From UBA6115 sp964346355 (GTDB taxonomy: Bacteria > Bacillota > Clostridia > Christensenellales > Aristaeellaceae), in NCBI GenBank assembly GCA_964346355.1, contig CAYFUH010000005.1, positions 1 to 63,941 on the forward strand: a stretch of DNA of 63,941 bases, given 5' to 3'. The translations under genes and the position numbers were made by a program. Of this stretch, positions 1-9,126 are shown one piece after another (positions within the stretch are counted from its first letter, which is position 1; every line of letters begins with the position of its first letter). A model generated the notes under the pieces. It was not told the origin of the DNA and did no database searches. It saw only the letters and a program-made list of their open reading frames with translations.

Positions 1-2327
1 CGCACCAGGCGCAGTTTATCGTCGGTCTGTTTGATGAAGTGATCCAGGGTGATGGCGCCGGTGAGGAGTTGCTGTACCGCCTCATATTCCTTGATGAAGG
101 CCATGTGCTGCGCGTTTGACAGCCCGTTCATCACAAACACCTTGCTCATCAATTCGTGCAGGAATTGGATATCCTCTAAGCCTGCCTGCAGCCTGCCTTC
201 CTCCTTGAACTGCTCCACGTAATCGCGATATTGCGTGATGGCCTGGGTCAGGTTGCTTTTCTCGGCGCCTTCGGCGGTTTTTTCCCGCTGAGCAAGCAAA
301 TCAAGCTGGTTTTGCAGGTCTTTGAGACCGTCTTCAAACCAGGGGTTTTTGATCTCCTCATTCCAGGTGGTATCAAAGGCGGCTTTGTACATGGCGCTCA
401 TCTTGTCCAGGTAATGGGCGATAAAGCGGTTGGCGACCTCCTTGTTCTTGCTGGTGGACATCACAGCCAGCATGCGCATATCAGCAATGGTGTAGCCATC
501 CATCCCGTCCTTAAGGGGCAGGACTAAGGCCTGGCTCTTGCGGTCCCCGCTGTTGTTCATGCCGATGGAATGTTCCGGTGAAAAGACCATGCCCAACTCA
601 AACAACACCTGTTGCTCGAACATGTCATCAAGGGCCGCCTGGCCTTCAGGCGAAGTCCAGTCAATTTCCGGGGGAAGGCCGTTCCAGTTGATTTGGGCCA
701 TTTTCTCCATCAGCTCACGGAAAAGGGGCGTGTCAAACACCAACTCCTTGCCATTAGCGAAGGCATCAGCCATATAAGCCCTGCTGATAAAGCCCATCAA
801 CTCGGACTTGAGGTAGGACATGTTCATGGAGAGGGCGTATTCCGGGTGCTCCTCCCCCAGGTGATCCATCCAGTCTTTGATTAAATCCAGGAAGCCCAAA
901 ACAGAGGTGGGCACTTCAAGCCCCAGGTCCTTAAATGCTTTTTCGTAGATGGTCAGCGGCACCATGTTGATGCCGACCGGCACCGCGTAGATGGCTTGTC
1001 CGCGGGTGAGCGGCGCCTTGATGTTCTCCTCCAGGCGGCTGGTGAAGGCGGCGATGCTTTCATTGCCGGACAAATCGGCCAGGTAGCCCTTGTCGATCAG
1101 CTTGTCCAGGTCAAAGCCATAGGCGCTGATGGACAACAAATCCACATCCATGGAGCCGGTCAGGAACATGGCCGCCAGCTGCTCGCCGTTCATGTATTCA
1201 TACTCCGGCCCTTCGATCTGCCGCAGCACAACGTCATCCATCTCCAGCAGCACATACTGCAAGACTTCCGCGTTTTCAAGGTTGAGGGCTGTGGTCAGCA
1301 CGGTGACGCCCTCCAGGCCTTTTTCATCCCGCTGGCGCAGGAACACATTGGTGTCAAAGCCAACCAGGAGCATGTCTCCAAATGGCTGAATGCCGGCATT
1401 GACGATGCCATAGCTGCCATACATGGGCAGATAGCCAATCAGGCGCTTGTTTTTAAAGCCCTGGTCATAGCGGTACACATCGGTATTGGTGAAGGTATAC
1501 AGGCTGTCATCCTGCGCGTCATAGTAGATGCTGTTGACCGTGCCGGTCATGGCCTGGTAGCTCATCTTGATGTCCAGGGATTCCACCGCGTCCTGTGCCG
1601 GATCAAACACCACCAGTATGGGATCACTCATCTCCCCGGTATCCATGTTGAAGCGGTTGCTTTCATCAAACAGGACAGCCAGGTATTTGCCGTCCTTGTA
1701 CGGCGTCATCGTTTGCAGGTTGCGGGTTTTGTAGGCGGTTTTTTCCCCGGTCACGATATCAAAGCCAAACAGGTCCTGCGGGTTGCCTTCGTAGTTGGGG
1801 TGGCGCAAAAACAGCCGGCCATCGTTGATGAAGTAATAGGAAGGCGGGTAGTGGCCCGTGTGGATGCCCTCGCCAAACATGAAGTCGGACAAATCAAGGG
1901 AGACGGTGTTTGAAAAGAGGAGCTCCTCCCCCATAACGTCAAGCTGATGCAGCTGCTGGTTGACAAAGTCCAGGGCATACAGGGTGTCCCGGTAAGCCAG
2001 CAGGTGGGTGAGCACGGGCTGCTTGCCCTCCTCCTGGTTGAACACTGCCGCGTACATGTTATCCAATTCACGGACCTTCTGCGCTTTTTGGTCACCCTTT
2101 TGAAACTGATACAGGGCACGATAGGTTTTAATATAGATCGTATCCCGCACCACCGCGATGGATTCGATGAAGGTGTGCTCCTCCACCAGCGCGCTGCCAA
2201 ACAGGTTGCCGGGCAGCTTGTCCTCCGCCTGCGCAGGCAGGACAAACAGGGGGATGAAGCACAAGGCCAGCATCACGCACAAGGCGCGGATGGCTTGGAA
2301 TTTCTTTTGATATGGGATGGTTCTCAA
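1..2327 (-). CDS. Secreted beta-propeller / ABC solute-binding fusion protein (C-terminus beyond window)
   Basis: The gene runs off the left edge; 775 codons are visible and no stop is reached. The start is TTG at 2327, eight bases after AGGAGG (2336-2341). Residues 1-35 form a Sec signal peptide (basic start, hydrophobic 13-30, cleavage near PAQA-E) with no lipobox cysteine, so the product is probably secreted. Residues about 45-335 are beta-rich, with recurring strand pairs such as TLYALD, DLFGFD and SLYTFT, resembling an irregular beta-propeller. From about 340 onward it resembles a family 1/8 extracellular solute-binding protein, including a DKLIDKGYLADLS segment near 408-420 and YAVPVGINM. 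It should bind a solute outside the cell, but no permease is visible here. The ligand and the exact propeller family are unknown. Confidence 0.75.
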   Translation of the reverse strand, partial: MRTIPYQKKFQAIRALCVMLALCFIPLFVLPAQAEDKLPGNLFGSALVEEHTFIESIAVVRDTIYIKTYRALYQFQKGDQKAQKVRELDNMYAAVFNQEEGKQPVLTHLLAYRDTLYALDFVNQQLHQLDVMGEELLFSNTVSLDLSDFMFGEGIHTGHYPPSYYFINDGRLFLRHPNYEGNPQDLFGFDIVTGEKTAYKTRNLQTMTPYKDGKYLAVLFDESNRFNMDTGEMSDPILVVFDPAQDAVESLDIKMSYQAMTGTVNSIYYDAQDDSLYTFTNTDVYRYDQGFKNKRLIGYLPMYGSYGIVNAGIQPFGDMLLVGFDTNVFLRQRDEKGLEGVTVLTTALNLENAEVLQYVLLEMDDVVLRQIEGPEYEYMNGEQLAAMFLTGSMDVDLLSISAYGFDLDKLIDKGYLADLSGNESIAAFTSRLEENIKAPLTRGQAIYAVPVGINMVPLTIYEKAFKDLGLEVPTSVLGFLDLIKDWMDHLGEEHPEYALSMNMSYLKSELMGFISRAYMADAFANGKELVFDTPLFRELMEKMAQINWNGLPPEIDWTSPEGQAALDDMFEQQVLFELGMVFSPEHSIGMNNSGDRKSQALVLPLKDGMDGYTIADMRMLAVMSTSKNKEVANRFIAHYLDKMSAMYKAAFDTTWNEEIKNPWFEDGLKDLQNQLDLLAQREKTAEGAEKSNLTQAITQYRDYVEQFKEEGRLQAGLEDIQFLHELMSKVFVMNGLSNAQHMAFIKEYEAVQQLLTGAITLDHFIKQTDDKLRLV

Positions 2328-2382
2328 GGTGGAATCCTCCTTTTTGTTGGGGTTTGAACAATTTTGCCCCGTTGACAGTTGG

Positions 2383-2391
2383 AGTATATCA
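2383..2391 (-). promoter_or_regulatory. Extended -10 promoter for the propeller/SBP gene
   Basis: On the minus strand TGA-TATACT forms an extended -10, placed 56 bases upstream of the TTG start at 2327. No good -35 is present at 17 bases. This is read from consensus only. Confidence 0.4.
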
Positions 2392-2605
2392 CGAAACCAA
2401 CAGGTGTGTTTAATGTATAACATTTGTTTTACAAAGGATTAACAATTGCGCAAGCCAGCCGCGCGTCCTTCCTGCCGGCAAACGAAAAACTTTCACGCCT
2501 GACAACACTATATATAGGACGCAGCATGTTACCGTTTTATTTCATTGACCCGAAATTTTGCTGGGACGTTTTCCGCCCGAACGCAGGTATCTCTCCTGCG
2601 GTGCA

Positions 2606-2634
2606 TTGAGAAGACACCGAAACTGTGGTATTCT
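2606..2634 (+). promoter_or_regulatory. Candidate sigma-A promoter for the oxidoreductase/amidohydrolase pair
   Basis: TTGAGA (2606-2611), a 17-base spacer and TATTCT (2629-2634) lie just ahead of the ribosome site at 2642-2652. Transcription would begin near 2641 and give a leader of about 19 bases. The short hairpin at 2582-2600 lies just upstream and could be an operator. Confidence 0.45.
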
Positions 2635-2659
2635 TGAACAAAAAGGAGGAGGACATCTG

Positions 2660-3727
2660 ATGATGAAAGTTGCGGTCATTGGCTGCGGTACCATTGCCAA
2701 CGCGGCCCATATCCCCAGTTACATGAACAACAAGAACGCAGAAATTGCCTATTTCTGCGATATCATCCCCGAGCGCGCCGAAAAGGCCGTGTCAGACTAC
2801 GGCGTAGGCAAGGCAGTGACGGATTATCACGAGATCTTAAAGGACCCGGAGGTCACCGCTGTGAGCATCTGCACCCCCAACAACGTGCACGCGCAGATTG
2901 CCATTGACTGCATGCGCGCGGGCAAGCATGTATTGTGCGAAAAGCCGGCGGCGCGCACGCTGAGCGAGGCGCTGGAGATGCAGCGGGTACAGCATGAAAC
3001 GGGCATGACGCTCAACATCGGCGTGGTCAACCGCTTCAACGACTCTGTCCGCCGGATCAAACAGCATATTGACAACGGTGAATTGGGCGAAATCTACCAG
3101 GTGTATGTCTCCTTCCGCGCGCACCGGTCTATCCCAGGCTTGGGCGGCGCGTTTACCACCAAGGCCATCGCCGGAGGCGGCGCCCTGATTGACTGGGGCG
3201 TGCATTACCTGGACATCGTGATGTACTGCTGCGGCGACCCCAAGCCCAGAACCGTCAGCGGCGAAGCGTTCTGCAAGCTGGGTAAAGACATTGAAAACTA
3301 CACCTATACCGACATGTGGGCCGGCCCCCACATCCCCGGCGGCATCTATGACGTGGACGACGCCGTGACCGCGCTGATCCGCACCGAAGGCCCTGTCATC
3401 ACCATGAACGGCGCCTGGGCGCAAAACATCGGCGTGCGTGAAACCTTTATTGACTTCATGGGCGACAAGGCGGGCATCCGCCTGCAGTACGGCGGGGACT
3501 ACACCATCTACACCGCGAAGGACGGCATGTTGCAGACCATCTCCCCTACGTTTAAGACCCAGGACATGTTCCAGCGCGAGATTGACGAGTTTGTGGATTG
3601 TGTAAAGACCGGCAAGAAATTGCCCAGCCATATTGACACCGCCATCATCACCGCGCAGATTATGCAGGCGATTTACGACTCCAGCGACGCGCACAAAGAG
3701 ATCCAGCTGGCCATCAAGCCCAAATAA
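2660..3727 (+). CDS. Gfo/Idh/MocA family NAD(P)-dependent oxidoreductase
   Basis: This is a 355-residue cytoplasmic dehydrogenase of the glucose-fructose oxidoreductase/inositol dehydrogenase type. Such enzymes oxidise or reduce sugars, inositols or related polyols. The N-terminal Rossmann fold carries GCGTIA at residues 8-13, the family CEKP motif falls near 93-96, and the C-terminal half is the usual alpha/beta substrate domain. The ATG at 2660 follows AAAGGAGGAGG; the adjacent ATG at 2663 is an alternative. It is followed after 12 bases by an amidohydrolase with its own AAGGAGG, so the two form a pair and may act in one catabolic route. The substrate cannot be read from the sequence. Confidence 0.88.
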   Translation: MMKVAVIGCGTIANAAHIPSYMNNKNAEIAYFCDIIPERAEKAVSDYGVGKAVTDYHEILKDPEVTAVSICTPNNVHAQIAIDCMRAGKHVLCEKPAARTLSEALEMQRVQHETGMTLNIGVVNRFNDSVRRIKQHIDNGELGEIYQVYVSFRAHRSIPGLGGAFTTKAIAGGGALIDWGVHYLDIVMYCCGDPKPRTVSGEAFCKLGKDIENYTYTDMWAGPHIPGGIYDVDDAVTALIRTEGPVITMNGAWAQNIGVRETFIDFMGDKAGIRLQYGGDYTIYTAKDGMLQTISPTFKTQDMFQREIDEFVDCVKTGKKLPSHIDTAIITAQIMQAIYDSSDAHKEIQLAIKPK

Positions 3728-3739
3728 GGAGGACGCAAC

Positions 3740-4882
3740 TTGATTATCATTAAAGGCGGCGAGATCCACGATGGCATCAACCGCAAGCCCAAGGCAGCCG
3801 ACATCCTCATCAAGGATGGCAAGATCAGCAAGATTGCCAAGAACATTACCCAAAAAGGCGCGGAGGTTGTGGACGCGACGGGGCTTTTAGTGTACCCCGG
3901 CTTCATCGATGCGCACAGCCACCTGGGCCTGGACGGCTACGGAATTGGCTATGAGGGCATGGACTATAACGAATTAAACGACATCATCAGCCCGCAGCTG
4001 CGCGGTATTGACGGCTTCAAGCCCAACCAGCCCCACCTGCGCCACGCGGCAAAAGCCGGCGTCACCACTGTCAACACCGGCCCCGGCAGCGCGGATGTGT
4101 TGGGCGGCACCTTTGTGGCCGTCAAAACGGTGGGCATGCGCGCGGACGATATGGTGGTACGCATGGAAACCAGCATGAAGTGCGCCTTTGGCGAGAACCC
4201 CAAGCGCGTCTACCGCGACAAGGGGGACTCCACCCGGATGTCAACAGCCGCCAAGCTGCGGGAAACCCTGTTTAAAGCCAGGGAATACGCGGAGAAGAAA
4301 AAGGCAGCAAAAGATGATCCCGCAAAGGCGCCTGGCTTTGACATGAAGCTGGAAGCCTTGCTGCCCGTTATCAACAAGGAAATGCCCCTGAAAGCCCACG
4401 CGCACGCGACGGAGGACATTTTTACCGCGCTGCGCATCGCAAAGGAATTTGACGTGGACATCACACTGGAACATGTGACCGAAGGCCACCTGATCGCAGA
4501 AGACCTGGCCCGTGAAGGTGTGCCGCTGGCCATTGGGCCTTCACTCTCTTCCGCCAGCAAGTTTGAATTGCGCAACCGTACCTTCGAAACCCCGGCCATC
4601 CTGGACAAGGCGGGCTGCCTGGTGTCCATCATCACGGACGCGCCGGTCATTCCGCAGGAGTACCTCACCCTTTGCGCTGCGCTGGCCGTCAAGGACGGCA
4701 TGGATCCCTTCAAGGCGCTGCAGGCCATCACCATCAACCCGGCCATCCATTCCGGCATCCAGGACCGTGTAGGCTCCCTGGAAGTGGGCAAGGACGCGGA
4801 CATCGTGCTGATGGACGGCGATTGCTTCGCTGTAGCCAGCAAAGTGGTCAAGGTATTTATCCTGGGCAAATTGGTAGAGTAA
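3740..4882 (+). CDS. Amidohydrolase superfamily protein (imidazolonepropionase-like)
   Basis: This is a 380-residue metal-dependent hydrolase of the amidohydrolase superfamily. The start is TTG at 3740, seven bases after AAGGAGG. The N-terminal beta-sandwich leads into the metal-binding HSH motif at residues 59-61. Later metal ligands are plausible at HAH (220-222) and in the LEHVTEGH segment, and a catalytic Asp sits in IITDAPV. The C-terminal GKDADIVLMDG stretch is typical of the family. Imidazolonepropionase-related and isoaspartyl dipeptidase-like enzymes are the nearest groups I can name, and the substrate is undetermined. It shares an operon with the upstream oxidoreductase and ends at a bidirectional terminator. 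Confidence 0.85.
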   Translation: MIIIKGGEIHDGINRKPKAADILIKDGKISKIAKNITQKGAEVVDATGLLVYPGFIDAHSHLGLDGYGIGYEGMDYNELNDIISPQLRGIDGFKPNQPHLRHAAKAGVTTVNTGPGSADVLGGTFVAVKTVGMRADDMVVRMETSMKCAFGENPKRVYRDKGDSTRMSTAAKLRETLFKAREYAEKKKAAKDDPAKAPGFDMKLEALLPVINKEMPLKAHAHATEDIFTALRIAKEFDVDITLEHVTEGHLIAEDLAREGVPLAIGPSLSSASKFELRNRTFETPAILDKAGCLVSIITDAPVIPQEYLTLCAALAVKDGMDPFKALQAITINPAIHSGIQDRVGSLEVGKDADIVLMDGDCFAVASKVVKVFILGKLVE

Positions 4883-4903
4883 GGGGATTTACACAAACAA
4901 AAC

Positions 4904-4933
4904 ACTCCCTGTTGCAGGTTGGCGACAGGGAGT
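4904..4933. terminator. Bidirectional rho-independent terminator between amidohydrolase and gdhA
   Basis: ACTCCCTGT (4904-4912) pairs with ACAGGGAGT (4925-4933). T-rich tracts follow on the plus side (TTGATTTTA) and on the minus side (TTTTGTTTGTG), so it can end both converging transcripts. Confidence 0.8.
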
Positions 4934-4947
4934 TTGATTTTACGTGT

Positions 4948-6285
4948 TTATACGACGCCCTGGGCCATCATCGCTTCCGCCACTTTGAGGAAGCCCGCGA
5001 TGTTGGCGCCGGTGACATAATCATGCGGGTCGCCGTACTGGGCAGCCGTTTTGCTGATGGTATCAAAGATGTTCTCCATGATGCCTTTTAGCTGCCTGTC
5101 CACTTCCTCAAAATCCCAGGACAGGCGCATGGCGTTCTGGCTCATCTCCAGCGCGCTGACGGACACACCGCCCGCGTTGGCGGCCTTGCCGGAGACAAAC
5201 AGCACCTTGTGCTGCATGAAATGCGCTGTGGCGTCCAGCGTCGCGGGCATATTGGCGCCCTCTGCCACTGCTTTCACGCCATTTTGGACAAGTATTTTAG
5301 CGCTGGCGAGATCCAGTTCATTCTGGGTGGCGCAGGGCAGCGCCAATTCACAGGGCACGCGCCAGATGGTGTCCGCGCCCGCGCGGAATTCCCCGCGGCC
5401 AGCGCGATTCGGGTACTCGCTGATGCGGCCGCGCTCCACAAATTTAATTTGCTTTAAAACATTCAGATCAATGCCCTGCTCGTCCACCACGCAGCCGCCG
5501 GAATCGCTCATCGCGATGACCCGAGCACCCATTTCAGCAGCCTTTTCCGCGGCATAAATGGCGACGTTGCCGGAGCCTGAAACAACAGCCTTCATCCCCT
5601 TGATGTCCAGTTTGTTGGCTTTGAGCATCGCATCCACCAGGTACAACAGGCCATAGCCCGTCGCCTGGGTGCGGCCGATGGAGCCGCCAAAGGTAAGCCC
5701 CTTGCCGGTAAAGGTGCCGTCGTACTGGTTCACCAGCCGCTTGTACTGCCCCACCATATAGCCGACCTCGCGCGCGCCCACGCCGATGTCGCCGGCGGGC
5801 ACATCCACGCTGGCGCCGATGTGGCGGTACAGCTCCGTCATCAGGCTTTGGCAAAAGCGCATGACCTCCTGCTCGGACTTGCCCTTGGGGTCAAAATCAC
5901 TCCCGCCCTTGCCGCCGCCAATGGGCAGGCCGGTTAAGCTGTTTTTCAGCGTTTGCTCCAGCGCCAAAAATTTCAGGATGCTTAAATTGACATTGGGATG
6001 AAAGCGCATGCCGCCCTTGTACGGGCCGATGGCCATGGAATGCTGCACGCGGTAGGCGCGGTTCACCTGGGGTTTCCCCTTGTCGTCCACCCAGGGCACG
6101 CGGAAGATGATGATGCGATCCGCCTCCACAAAGCGTTCCAGCAGGTTGGCTTCAACAAACTCCGGATGCTGGTCAAAAACCGGGGACAGGCTGTGCAGCA
6201 TTTCCTGCGCAGCCTGCAAAAATTCCGTCTCGTGCGCGTAGCGCTGCTTAAGGCCGGAAAGTACGCTTTGTACGTAGGCGTTCAT
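4948..6285 (-). CDS. gdhA: NADP-specific glutamate dehydrogenase
   Basis: This 445-residue enzyme interconverts glutamate with 2-oxoglutarate and ammonia and is the assimilatory hexameric type. The family glycine-rich and lysine motif GGGKGGSDFDPKGKS, the DVPAGDIGVGAREVGY segment and the nucleotide-binding stretch VSGSGNVA are all present. The start is ATG at 6285 behind AAAGGAG. Its start lies ten bases past the stop of ddl, so it is probably the last gene of the GNAT-hydrolase-Mur ligase-Ddl operon. Central nitrogen metabolism would then be co-transcribed with D-Ala-D-Ala supply. Confidence 0.95.
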   Translation of the reverse strand: MNAYVQSVLSGLKQRYAHETEFLQAAQEMLHSLSPVFDQHPEFVEANLLERFVEADRIIIFRVPWVDDKGKPQVNRAYRVQHSMAIGPYKGGMRFHPNVNLSILKFLALEQTLKNSLTGLPIGGGKGGSDFDPKGKSEQEVMRFCQSLMTELYRHIGASVDVPAGDIGVGAREVGYMVGQYKRLVNQYDGTFTGKGLTFGGSIGRTQATGYGLLYLVDAMLKANKLDIKGMKAVVSGSGNVAIYAAEKAAEMGARVIAMSDSGGCVVDEQGIDLNVLKQIKFVERGRISEYPNRAGRGEFRAGADTIWRVPCELALPCATQNELDLASAKILVQNGVKAVAEGANMPATLDATAHFMQHKVLFVSGKAANAGGVSVSALEMSQNAMRLSWDFEEVDRQLKGIMENIFDTISKTAAQYGDPHDYVTGANIAGFLKVAEAMMAQGVV

Positions 6286-6295
6286 ACAATCTCCT

Positions 6296-7504
6296 TTACG
6301 TTTTGCCGCCTTTTGCGCCGCTTTGCTTCCGAGCGATGGCAGAGGCGATGATGTCCGACTGGAAGGATGTGACCAGGCGCTCCTTTTCTGCATACGCTGC
6401 AAAAGCGCTGTCCACCAACCGGTCAATCAAAGCCCGGTAGGGCAGCCCTTCCCCCGTTTTCTCCCACAGGTAGAAAGCAAGGGAGCCGGGAATGGTGTTG
6501 ATCTCGGTGATGTACAGTGCGCCATCCGTCCTGTCCAACATAAAATCTACCCGGACCACGCCCTTGCAGTCCAGCGCTTTGAAGATATCCACCGCGATAC
6601 GCTGTACTTTTTGTGTGTCTTCCTCGCTGATGGGCGCGGGGATCAGGCGGCTGAGGGAGGCCATGCCGGATTGCTGGGAGGAGGCCAGGTACTTGGTTTT
6701 GAAGTCCAAAAGCGCGCCCTCACGCACGGGCATCTCCACCACAGAGGGCGTCACGTCCTCATCAAAGCCCAGCACAGAGCAGTTGACCTCGATCGGGTCT
6801 TCCAGCCCCTGCTCAATCAGCACGCGCCGATCAAGCGTAAAGGCCAATGCCAGCGCCTGCACCAGTTCCGCCCGGTTGCCCGCGCGGCTGACACCGATGG
6901 AGGAGCCCAGGTTGGCCGGCTTCACAAAGACAGGGTAGGGCAGCGCGTTTTCAACCTGCGCACAGGCTGCTTCCTGGTTTTGCTCAAAAAAGCTGCGGGT
7001 TAAGGACGTATCCTTCAACACCGGAAAGCCGCAGCCGTCAAACAGGCGCTTCATCATAATTTTGTCCATGCCCACAGCGCTGCCGGCAACACCGGTGGCG
7101 GCGTAGGGCAGGTCCATCAACTCCAGCAGGCCCATCATGCTGCCGTCCTCCCCGTGCTGGCCGTGCAAAACGGGGATGACCGCATCCAGGCGGGCTGCCA
7201 CATAGCGGCGCTCCCCCCGAAACACGCCGCCGCGCTCAAAGGCCATCAGGGCGCGGGAGCGCGCGGACACATCCGGGAACACCCGGGTAAGGCCGCTTTT
7301 GCGCGGGTCAAAATGAAGGTATGTTTCCATTTTCCACAGGGCGCCGCCGATGTACCACTCCCCCTTTTTGCTGATGTAAATGGGGATGACATCATACTTG
7401 AAAGGGTTGGCCATGCTGGCCAACTGCAGCGCGCTGATGATGGACACCTCGTGCTCACAGGAGCGGCTGCCAAAGAGGATGCCCAGCTGAATTTTCTTGT
7501 TCAT
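6296..7504 (-). CDS. ddl: D-alanine--D-alanine ligase family protein
   Basis: This 402-residue ATP-grasp ligase normally joins two D-alanines for the peptidoglycan stem peptide, in the cytosol. It begins with ILFGSRSCEHEVS and contains PVLHGQHGEDG, FVKPANLGSSIGVS and the metal-binding end TEINTIPG. The ATG at 7504 follows AGGAGG. It is directly downstream of a MurF-like ligase, which normally uses the D-Ala-D-Ala product. In the omega-loop (residues about 266-290) the usual YDYxAKY-like motif reads LDFKTKY, so the second substrate is less certain. The protein is slightly longer than typical Ddl because of a C-terminal extension of about 25 residues. Confidence 0.9.
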   Translation of the reverse strand: MNKKIQLGILFGSRSCEHEVSIISALQLASMANPFKYDVIPIYISKKGEWYIGGALWKMETYLHFDPRKSGLTRVFPDVSARSRALMAFERGGVFRGERRYVAARLDAVIPVLHGQHGEDGSMMGLLELMDLPYAATGVAGSAVGMDKIMMKRLFDGCGFPVLKDTSLTRSFFEQNQEAACAQVENALPYPVFVKPANLGSSIGVSRAGNRAELVQALALAFTLDRRVLIEQGLEDPIEVNCSVLGFDEDVTPSVVEMPVREGALLDFKTKYLASSQQSGMASLSRLIPAPISEEDTQKVQRIAVDIFKALDCKGVVRVDFMLDRTDGALYITEINTIPGSLAFYLWEKTGEGLPYRALIDRLVDSAFAAYAEKERLVTSFQSDIIASAIARKQSGAKGGKT

Positions 7505-7515
7505 GTCATCCTCCT

Positions 7516-9126
7516 TTACGCGTAGTGGTCGGGCAGGTCGTTTTCATACAGCAGCACATCACCCGGGCCGAAGATGTCCTCGATATACTGGTTGGCCTGG
7601 GACAGGGTGGGGAACACTTTGATTTGCTCCTCCTCCATGCCGCTTTCCAGCAAACCGGTTTTGATGGGGCGTGTGTGTTTTTCGCCAATCAATATGGCCA
7701 TGTCCGCCACCGCGGCGATGTCATTGCCCAACCGGCGGTTGGAGCGCACCTCCTGGCGTCCTAATTCAATAAAGCCGGGTGTGACCACCACCAACCGACC
7801 GGTTTGTGCGGCCAGCACCTGCAGTGCCTTGCGGCTGGAATCCGGGTTGGAGTTAAACCCATTGTTGATGACCTTGTACCCTTTGTGGTGCACGCTCATC
7901 TGAAGGCGTGAGGGGATGGGCGCGACCTCCGCCAGCGCCTGGGCAATTTTCTCTGCCGCCACGCCAAAGTGCCGTGCCATGACCGCTGCCATCAGGATGT
8001 TGCTGATGTTGTGCTCCCCCACCAGGCTTGTGGTGATACGCTGCCTGCTGCCGTCTGCATAGCACAGGGTGAACTGGCTGCCGTCTTCCAGCAGCCTTAC
8101 ATCCTCTGCCCAGGCATCCGCACCCTCAATGCCCACAATGGCTTTGGGTTTTTCTGTTTTGTCATACGCCGCGCGCACCAGCTTGCCATCGTCATAAAAC
8201 ACGGCGAAGCCGTCCTGCGGCAGCGCATTGATTAAGTCATACTTGGTGGCAGCCACCTGCTTGACACTGCCCATGGTTTGCAAGTGCTGCGGGCCAATGG
8301 AGGTTAAAATGCCTGCCTCGGGCTGAATCAGCCTGCACAGCACGCGGATGTCCTGCGGGTGGCGGGCGCCCATCTCCGCGATGAAGAAATGGTGCTGCTG
8401 GCCCAGCTCCTCCCGGATACAGCGGGACAGGCCCATGGGCGTATTGAAGCTGGCCGGGCTGGCCAGGGTGGGGTAGGTTTGGGACAGCATGGCATGCAGC
8501 AGGTTTTTCACCGTGGTTTTACCATAGGAGCCGGTGATGCCGATGACGCGCAAGCCCGTTTTTTTGTAGCCTTCCAGGATCTGCTTGGCATCTGCGCGAA
8601 ACAGCAGCTGGATCGCCTTCTCAAGCGGCCATATGACTAATAGCGCGATGAGCAGCAGCAGGGGCGCTAAAAGCGGTACCAAGGCATTGGTGCCAAAGGC
8701 CCAGCCCGCGCGGTAGATGAAGAAGGTGACCAAGGCCGCCACCACAAACAGCGCGGCGTACAGGCGTTTCACCCGCATCGTATAGACCAGGCGCACCTTC
8801 ACGCGCTTTTCCTGATAGGCGAAAAAGCCAATCATGTAGGCGATCGCAGCAAGCAGCGCTGCCAGAACAATGGAAAACAGGAATGCCACAACACCCGGCA
8901 GGCGCAGGATGAGCGAGCCGATGAACAGGAAGAGGATGCAAACCGCGGACAGCACCGCCCCCGGCCAGACCGCTTTGATGGGCAGCCGGATAAAGGCGCG
9001 GACCAAGCCGCCCGCCTGGTAGCTGGCCAATTGGGCGAACTGCATCAGCTGCTTGGAGGAAAACAGCAGGCCGGCTGCCGGAGCAATCCAGAGCAGGACG
9101 CGGGCCAACACGTGAAAGATGTTCAT
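7516..9126 (-). CDS. Membrane-anchored MurF-like Mur ligase
   Basis: The 536-residue protein joins an N-terminal membrane domain (residues 1-175, about five hydrophobic segments) to a Mur ligase. The ATP loop GITGSYGKTT is at 196-205, followed by a central domain with EMGARHPQDI and a C-terminal domain with NGFNSNPDSS. Its order of motifs fits UDP-MurNAc-tripeptide:D-Ala-D-Ala ligase (MurF). Housekeeping MurF is soluble and has an N-terminal substrate domain in place of this membrane segment. The gene overlaps the upstream hydrolase by ATGA and precedes ddl. I infer addition of D-Ala-D-Ala or a related group to a wall or lipid-linked precursor at the membrane. Whether it is the only MurF in the cell is unknown. 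Confidence 0.82.
   Translation of the reverse strand: MNIFHVLARVLLWIAPAAGLLFSSKQLMQFAQLASYQAGGLVRAFIRLPIKAVWPGAVLSAVCILFLFIGSLILRLPGVVAFLFSIVLAALLAAIAYMIGFFAYQEKRVKVRLVYTMRVKRLYAALFVVAALVTFFIYRAGWAFGTNALVPLLAPLLLLIALLVIWPLEKAIQLLFRADAKQILEGYKKTGLRVIGITGSYGKTTVKNLLHAMLSQTYPTLASPASFNTPMGLSRCIREELGQQHHFFIAEMGARHPQDIRVLCRLIQPEAGILTSIGPQHLQTMGSVKQVAATKYDLINALPQDGFAVFYDDGKLVRAAYDKTEKPKAIVGIEGADAWAEDVRLLEDGSQFTLCYADGSRQRITTSLVGEHNISNILMAAVMARHFGVAAEKIAQALAEVAPIPSRLQMSVHHKGYKVINNGFNSNPDSSRKALQVLAAQTGRLVVVTPGFIELGRQEVRSNRRLGNDIAAVADMAILIGEKHTRPIKTGLLESGMEEEQIKVFPTLSQANQYIEDIFGPGDVLLYENDLPDHYA

Larger units (their letters stand above)
2328..2659. other. 332-base divergent intergenic region
   Basis: No gene is supported here. 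It holds the extended -10 for the leftward gene (2383-2391), a short hairpin CGCAGG/CCTGCG (2582-2587 with 2595-2600) and a candidate rightward promoter (2606-2634). The rest is AT-rich near 2390-2450 and otherwise featureless to me. Confidence 0.5.

Noticed and set aside
996..1913. A 305-codon plus-strand open frame opposite the propeller/SBP gene
   Set aside because: The minus-strand frame has a ribosome site, a signal peptide and recognisable solute-binding sequence. The plus frame is low-complexity and mirrors it.
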